64,000 nt of DNA from Vibrio gallaecicus (lineage in GTDB: Bacteria; Pseudomonadota; Gammaproteobacteria; Enterobacterales; Vibrionaceae): contig NZ_AP025490.1 in NCBI RefSeq assembly GCF_024347495.1, positions 2,170,001-2,234,000 of the forward strand, read 5' to 3'. The notes beneath the pieces are model-generated. The model did not search any database, was not told where the DNA came from, and saw only the letters and a list, made by a program, of their open reading frames with translations. The first letter of the stretch is position 1. Each line of letters starts with the position of its first letter. Made by a program: the position numbers and the translations under genes. Shown one piece after another: positions 29,301-38,300 of this stretch.

Positions 29301-32300
29301 GGTCAGCACTGCAACCATTGCCATCGATGAAACCGACCAAGCGGTTAGTACCTCAGGCACACTAACCAGTACCGACGTAGATAATCCAGATAATGCGTTT
29401 ACACCCGGTTCTATTTCAGGCACCAACGGCGATCTGACTATTGATGCCAATGGTCATTGGATTTTCATTGCGAACAGCGCATTTAACCAATTAAACGTCG
29501 GCAATAAAGTCGAAGAGACGTTTACCGTCAATTCGGTCGATGGCACCCCATCGACCATCAAGGTCACGATTAATGGCACTAATGACAAAGCCACGGTCAG
29601 CAGCGCGACCATCGCCATCGATGAAACCGACCAAGCGGTTACCACCTCGGGAACGTTGACCAGTACCGACGTAGATAACCCAGACAACACTTTCATACCC
29701 GCCTCGATTACAGGATCTAACGGTGACCTCACCATTGATGCCAATGGTCATTGGAATTTCACCGCGAACAGCACGTTCAATCAATTAAACGTCGGCGATA
29801 AGGTTGAGGAAACCTTCACTGTGTCATCTGTAGATGGCACACCATCGACCATCAAAGTCACAATTAATGGCACTAATGATAAAGCAACGGTCAGTACCGC
29901 AACTGTAAGTGTGGATGAGACTGACAAGGCAGTAACGACATCAGGCACGTTGATCAGCACCGACGTAGATAATCCAGATAATGCGTTTACACCCGGTTCT
30001 ATTTCAGGTGCTAACGGTGACCTGACCATTGATGCCAATGGTCATTGGGTGTTCACCGCGAACAGTGCATTCAATCAATTAAACGTTGGCGATAAGGTCG
30101 AAGAAAACTTTACCGTCAATTCGGTTGATGGCACGCCATCGACCATCAAGGTGACGATTAATGGTACCAATGATGCTGCCACTGTCAGCAGCGCGACCGT
30201 CGCCATCGATGAAACCGACCAAGCGCTAACGACTTCAGGCACACTAACCAATACCGACGTAGATAATCCAGATAATACGTTTACACCCGGTTCCATTACA
30301 GGCACTAATGGCGAGCTGGCTATTGATGCTAATGGACATTGGAATTTCACCGCGAACAGCACGTTCAATCAATTAAACGTCGGCGATAAGGTTGAGGAAA
30401 CCTTCACTGTGTCATCTGTAGATGGCACCCCATCGACCATCAAGGTGACGATTAATGGTACCAATGATGCTGCCACAGTCAGCAGCGCGACCGTCGCCAT
30501 CGATGAAACCGACCAAGCGCTAACGACATCAGGAACGTTGACCAATACCGACGTAGATAATCCAGATAATACGTTTACACCCGGTTCCATTACAGGCACT
30601 AATGGCGAGCTGGCTATTGATGCTAATGGACATTGGATGTTCACTGCGAACAACGCATTTAACCAATTAAACGTTGGCGATAAAGTCGAAGAGACCTTCA
30701 CAGTGTCGTCTGTTGATGGCACACCATCGACCATCAAGATTACTATTAATGGTACCAATGACAAAGCCGTGATAAGCGGAACAAGTGCTGGCGCGGTCAC
30801 CGAAGAATCTCAACTTCAAACCTCTGGCTCACTGACTGTGACTGATGTTGATGCCGGTCAAGCACACTTCTCCAATACCGATATTGCTGGGACTTTAGGC
30901 ACCTTACACCTCACTAATTCGGGGACATGGACTTACGACTTAGATAACACCAACCCAACCGTTCAAGCGTTAGGTAAAGGAACAACCGCTACCGATACCA
31001 TTACTGTTCATTCTGCTGACGGCACACCACATCAAATTACTATTACGGTTAATGGCACTAACGACAAGGCCATCATTGGCGGTACAAACTCTGGTGCAGT
31101 GACTGAAGAATCTCAACTTCAGACGTCAGGTACACTGACTGTCACTGACGTAGATACTGGTGAAGCACACTTCTCCAACACTGATATTGCAGGCACATTA
31201 GGCACTTTACATTTAACTGATAACGGCACTTGGACTTACGATTTAGATAATACGAATCCACAAGTTCAAGCCTTAGGTAAAGGCGCGACAGCGACTGATA
31301 CTATTACTGTCAACTCAGCAGATGGTACGCCGCATCAAATTACCATTACGGTGAATGGGACTAATGATACGGCTGTAATTGGTGGGACTTCTGCAGGCGC
31401 AGTGACCGAAGAAACGCAGTTACAAACCTCAGGCTCGCTGACTATTACAGATACCGATACCGGTGAAGCACACTTCTCAAATACTGATATTAAAGGCTCG
31501 CTTGGGACATTGCATTTAACCGATGCTGGGCAGTGGACTTACGATTTAGATAACACAAACCCAACGGTGCAAGCCCTAGGTAAAGGCGCTGCAACAACCG
31601 ATACCATTACAGTTACTTCAGCAGATGGTACAACTCACCAAGTGACCATTGCCGTTAATGGAACTAATGACAAGGCTGTTATTACTGGTACAAATACGGG
31701 AGCAGTTACCGAAGATCAAGATTTAACAAATCAGTTGAATGTTCACCCAAACTACATGCTTACACAAGGCAAGCTATTCATTACCGATGTAGATACGAAT
31801 GAAGCTACATTTCCGATGCAATCTGGCATTGTTGGCGACCACGGGATCGGCTCATTTACACTTATACCAAGTGGCATTTGGCTATTTTCCGCAGATTCAA
31901 AACAAGCGGCTGTTCAGGCTTTAGGTGTTGGTGAAACTTTAACAGAGTCGACAACAATAACCTCAGTTGATGGCACACAGAAAACTATTTTGGTAACCAT
32001 CAATGGTACCAATGATGCACCTGTTATCACCCCTGTTGCGACGCAAACGGTAACCGAGGATGGCAGTAAAACAATTACCTTCCATGCAACGGATATTGAT
32101 ACGATGGATACGTTGACCCCGAGTGTGTCAGCGACACACGGTAGTGCCTCGCTGAATGCGCAAGGTGAAATCGTGTTTACGCCTGATGCTAATTACAATG
32201 GTCCTGCTACAGTTGTTCTTTCAGTGACTGATGGGCATACGACAACCAGTCAAACTATCAATGTTGATGTAACACCGGCAAACGATGCGCCTGTTATTAA

Positions 32301-35300
32301 TCCGATTGTGCCAGTGAGCGCCACTGAAGATGGTGCAGTAGTCACAGGTCAACTCACCTCAACGGATATTGATACGGGTGATACTGCAACCTTCACAACC
32401 ACATCAACACAGGGTGGATTTACACTCAATGCAGATGGTAGCTACAACCTAGATCCAACAGATGCAAGCTTCCAACACCTTAAAGCAGGTGAGATAAGCA
32501 CGTTCACTATCCCTGTTACCGTGACCGATTCTGCAGGTGCAACAGATACTAAAGATTTAGTGATTACGGTGACGGGCACGAATGATACGCCGGTCATTAG
32601 TGGTGTCGATACGGGGGCATTAAAAGAAGATGTGAGCGCTAATCCTCAGAGTAATGAACTGACTGCGACAGGTAAGTTAGATATTGTCGATATAGATACA
32701 GGTGAAGGTAGTTTTGTATCCCATGGATTTAACAAAACGGCCCTACAAGGTCATTATGGTAAATTGGAGATCAGTCAAGATGGGAGCTGGAGTTACTCTG
32801 CCGATAATTCTCAAACAGCGATTCAATCCTTAGGCGAAGGTGAGCAGTTAACAGATACAATTAAAGTGACTTCGAAAGACGGTACAACGCATGATGTCGT
32901 GGTAACCATCAATGGTACTAATGATACAGCTGTAATTGGTGGAAGTTCAACTGGCGCAGTGACAGAAGAAACACAACTACAAACTACTGGCACATTAACC
33001 ATTACTGATACCGATGGCGGTGAAGCACACTTTGCGAATACCGATATCCAAGGCACCTTAGGTACATTACATCTAACGGATAATGGCGCTTGGACGTACG
33101 ACTTAGATAACACTAACCCAGCCGTTCAAGCGTTAGGTAATGGCGCAACAACCACTGATGTTATTACTGTTAACTCAGCAGATGGCACTCCGCATCAAAT
33201 AACCATTACGGTGAACGGCACTAATGATAATGCTGTGGTAGGTGGAGTAGATACTGCAAGTGTCACTGAGAAAGCGGCTGGAGATAATATGTCACCAGAT
33301 CATGCTCAATCCGGTATGGCGACACTTCGAGTTAGTACACTAAACGCTAATGGACATTTATCTGTGATTGATCCTGACTCTGGTCAGTCTGGCTTTGCTG
33401 ATAATAATGTGGGGTATAACTATCACGGTACATATGGTGACTTAATTTTAAATCCAAATGGCGATTGGAATTACTATGCCGATGCTGGAAGTCTCAGTCA
33501 CATTGGTGGAAGGCCCACAACCAGAGGCTCCGCTATCGATAAGTTAGGTGAGGGTGAAACACTCACAGACACTATCACCGTTCACACAAAAGATGGAACA
33601 CCACATAATATAGTCATCACTATCAATGGTAGTAACGACAGGCCTTATTGCTCTTCAGAAGTACAACTCAATGCAGGTACTGAAGATACAAGACAAACCA
33701 TTACAGCTGCACAACTGTTACAAAATTCAATAGATGTCGATAAAAATGACTCTGGACTGCTTACAGTAGCAAACCTTCATCCAGATCACGGCTCGATTTT
33801 AGATAACCAAAATGGTACATACACTTTCACACCAGAAAAAGACTATAACGGTAAAGTTCATTTCACCTATGATGTCAAAGATGCACATGGCGGTGTCACT
33901 CATACTGGAGCTACCAGCAGTTTAAGTGCAGTTGCTGATAAAGCGGTTATAAGCGGTAGTGATACCGGAACGATTATTGAAGATCATAATGTGGGTCACA
34001 GTTCATTACAGCCTGTCGTTGCATCGGGTTTGCTGAGTGTGACAGATCCTGATGCAGGGCAAGACCATTTTCAGGTCAATCTGTTATTAGGAGAACAGGC
34101 GATTCACGATCCCTTTGGTGGTTTTTTACGCATTACACCAAGTGGCGCTTGGGGATATGAAGTAGCCAATAGTCGCTTGCAATCATTAGCTGAAGGTGAA
34201 GTAGAAAAAGTTGTATATCGTGTTTATTCTGCAGACCACACTGCTCACGATATAACAATAACGGTGACAGGCACCAATGATCAACCAACCATCACTGCGA
34301 CGACACTTGCACATGGCACTGAAGATACACATTACCAAATGCAAGCGAGTCAATTTGGGTTCACCGATATCGACACTGGCGATACGCTACACTCCATAGC
34401 CATCACAGATCTACCATCAGCAACACAAGGTAAGTTTTTACTTGATGGACACGATATTACAACAGGGCAACACATCTCTACAGCTGACATCAGTAAACTT
34501 CAGTTCGTTCCTGCGCAAGATTTTAATGGCGATGTTCAGTTTAAATTTACAGTTAACGATGGACATGTTGACTCACAAGAGGCTACTAACACTCTTCATA
34601 TTGATGCGGTTGGGGATGCAGCAGTAATCACAGGAACGACAACTGGCGATGTCGATGAAGGGCATGGCACCTATCATGATCGGTCACCAAACTACGCACA
34701 GCCTGGGATGGCTAAATTAACCAATGACCCTTTATATACTGATGGCAAGTTAGAGATTATTGACCCAGACACTGGCGAAGCACAATTTGATACAAAAGGC
34801 GTAGGCTACTCGTACCATGGCACTTATGGTCAATTAATACTAAATGCAGATGGCAATTGGCATTATATGGTTACCGTTGGTAGTAACCAACAAAACGTAG
34901 CCACAAAGATCGATCAATTAGGCGATGGGCAAGAATTAACAGATACGATTACTATTTATTCTAAAGATGGTACGGCTCAAGACATCGTTATTACCATTCA
35001 TGGCGATAACGACCGTCCATATTGTTCTTCAGAAGTACAGCTCAACAGTGGCAAAGAAGACCTCGCGCAAACCATCACTGCAACTGAGCTATTGGCAAAC
35101 ACCATAGATGTAGATACGAACGACATAGGCAAACTGACGATTACGAATCTTCATGCCGATCATGGGTCTATTCTAGATAATCAAGACGGTACCTTCACTT
35201 TCACACCAACCAAAGATTATAACGGTCAGGTTCATTTTAGCTATGATGTGACAGATGCGCATGGCGGAACGACTCATACGGGGGCGTCTACCACACTCAC

Positions 35301-38300
35301 GGCTACCCCAGACGGCGCCATCATTTCAGAAGTGACAACTGACCACGTCACTGAAGATGGTTCACACAGCACCCACAATGCAGGAGTTACAACTGAGCTC
35401 GCAAATGGAAGACTACAAGTTGTGGATCCAGATAGCGGAGAGAATAAATTCCAGTACAGCCAGTTTGGTGAATCAGCAGTTCACGATCCGTTTGGTGGTA
35501 TGTTACGTATTGATAGCATGGGCAATTGGGGGTACAGCGTTAATAATGCCAATTTACAACACCTTGCTCAAGGGCAAACTGAAACCGTTGTCTACCGTGT
35601 TCATAGTTATGATGGAACGGCATACGAGTTGCACATAGACGTTGTTGGCACCAATGACGCGCCAACCGTTACCCAAGTTGCGCTAAGTAACGGCACTGAA
35701 GACACACACTACCAAATGCAAGCCAGTCAGTTTGGATTCACCGATATCGACACTGGCGATACGCTACATTCAGTAGCGATTACCGATCTACCATCAGCAA
35801 CACAAGGTAAGTTTTTACTAGATGGACACGATATTACAACAGGGCAACACATCTCTACAGCTGACATCAGTAAACTTCAGTTCGTTCCTGCGCAAGATTT
35901 TAATGGCGATGTTCAGTTTAAATATACAGTTAACGATGGGCATGTTGACTCACAAGAGGCTACTAACACACTCCATATTGATGCGGTTGGAGATGCGGCA
36001 GTAATCACTGGAGCTACAACTGGCGATGTCGATGAAGGACATGGTACCTATCATGACCGGTCACCAAACTACGCACAACCTGGGATGGCTAAATTAACCA
36101 ATGACCCTTTATACACTGATGGCAAGTTAGAGATTATTGACCCTGATAATGGCGAAGCACAATTTGATACAAAAGGCGTGGGCTACTCGTACCATGGCAC
36201 TTATGGTCAATTAATATTAAATGCTGATGGTAATTGGCACTATAAGGTCACAGTCGGTAGCAACCAACAAAACGTTGCCACTCAGATCGATCAATTAGGC
36301 GATGGGCAGCAATTAACGGATACGATTACCATATATTCTAAAGATGGTACTGCGCAAGACATTGTGATTACCATTCATGGCGATAACGACAGACCTTACA
36401 TCAGCTCTGAAGTGACACTTTCCACTGGTAGAGAAGACACAGCTCTTACCTTTACCAAGGCCGATTTGCTTGCTAATACTGTCGACGTTGATGCGAATGA
36501 CACGGGTAAGCTTACCATTGCTCACCTGCTAGTCGATCACGGGTCTGTTGTCGATAACAAAGATGGTACTTATACCTTTACTCCAACCAAAGACTACAAC
36601 GGCCAAGTGCACTTCACTTATGACGTGACAGATGCTCATGGGGGGACGACTCATACAGGCGCAAACACAACCCTTTCAGCAGTTAATGATGCTGCTACCA
36701 TTGCCGGAGTAGACACTGCCGGCGTTACTGAAGATAGCTTCTATGGTATGCAGTGGTTGATCGCCAAAGGGCAACTCACCATCAATGATGCTGATACAGG
36801 TGAAGATAAATTCGATCCAATGCGTCACGCTCAAAATAATGCAGGCATTGGTTATGACACCAAACTTGGTGGACACTTGCTGCTCTTAGAAGATGGTAGT
36901 TGGCAATATAATATGAATAACTTCTCCCCTGCCGTACAAAAACTGGCAGAAGGAGAAACGGCAATAGATACGGTCACGATTCACAGCGAGGACGGCACCC
37001 CGCATGAAATTCAGGTCACCATTACTGGTACCAACGACGTACCGATTCTCGCCGTTAACCAGACATCATCAACAGCAGGCACATTAACAGAGGTCGATGT
37101 AGATGTTACTGACTCTCATACCTTCTCTGTCGTTAGTTCTGCGGGTCAATTCGGTTCACTGTCCGTCGATCCAAATACCGGTGACTACGTCTACACACCA
37201 AATACGTCTATCACAGGAATGAGTTATAACTCTGCCACCAACTCCTATCATGGTGTCGATGTATTCGAAGTCAAAGTCAGCGACGGCCATACTGAGGATT
37301 CGAAATTCATCACCTTTGATGCCTCGGGACATGTCACCATGTCACCAACGGGTGGCCTAGTAATATCAACCACAGTGCCTCAACAACCTACAGTTACAAC
37401 GACACTACCAACCATGCAAATGGTCACCAACGTAGCGCCAACAAACTCGGTGACATTGGATTTGGCATCAACGAGTGACTCGGGTTCGTCGAACACTGAC
37501 AACCTTACCAACGACACTACCCCAACAATTACCGGACACACTGATATTCCGCATTCGCAAGTGACCGTTTACGATGGTTCAACACCCGTTGGACATGCGC
37601 TGTCTGATGCATCTGGACAATATAGTGTTGCGGTAAGCAGCTTATCGGACGGCGATCATAATCTATCCGCCAAAGCACTGGCTCCCTCATCAGTGCTACC
37701 GGCTACGTCTGCGCTTCTTTCTGTCCATATAGATACACAGGTTAGCGTTCCTACGATTACTTTTGAAAACGCAGGGGCAGACAACTTATACAGTAAAGCT
37801 GAAATAGCCCGAGGCCATGCAAATACGATCACAGCAACCGTTACGCCTCCTGGTGATGCCAAAATCGGAGAGCATCTTGTCGTTAACGGTCAGGATCATG
37901 TATTAGATGCTCATACTCTACAGCATGGAATACAAATTGAAGTTCATCCCGGTTCTAATGTACAAGCAACAATGACTGACGAACACGGTAATACCGCAGG
38001 TAGCCAAGGTTTCGCTGCAAGCGCTATTCCTGAACCTATCATTGTCAGACCACCATCGGGAAGCCACCAAGTATCTGGCACGCTTGGGGTTCCACCACTA
38101 TTACCATCTTTAACTCCAGTACCAACAGCACAAAGCGGTTGGCGAATCCATTTACCGAATGGACAGTACGTCACCAGCCACCATGGGCAATATGGAACAT
38201 TAACTATTGACCCTCAGACTGGTCATTTACATTATCAAGAACAAGCCCAAGTTCACACGGGTCCTCATGGCAGCGCTTCAGATCTCGGTCAACATGAAGA

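Noticed and set aside
21600..30800. Regular series of 85-100 codon minus-strand ORFs opposite the adhesin
   Set aside because: They are antisense shadows of the 294-bp repeat and recur with its period; no start signals or family features.
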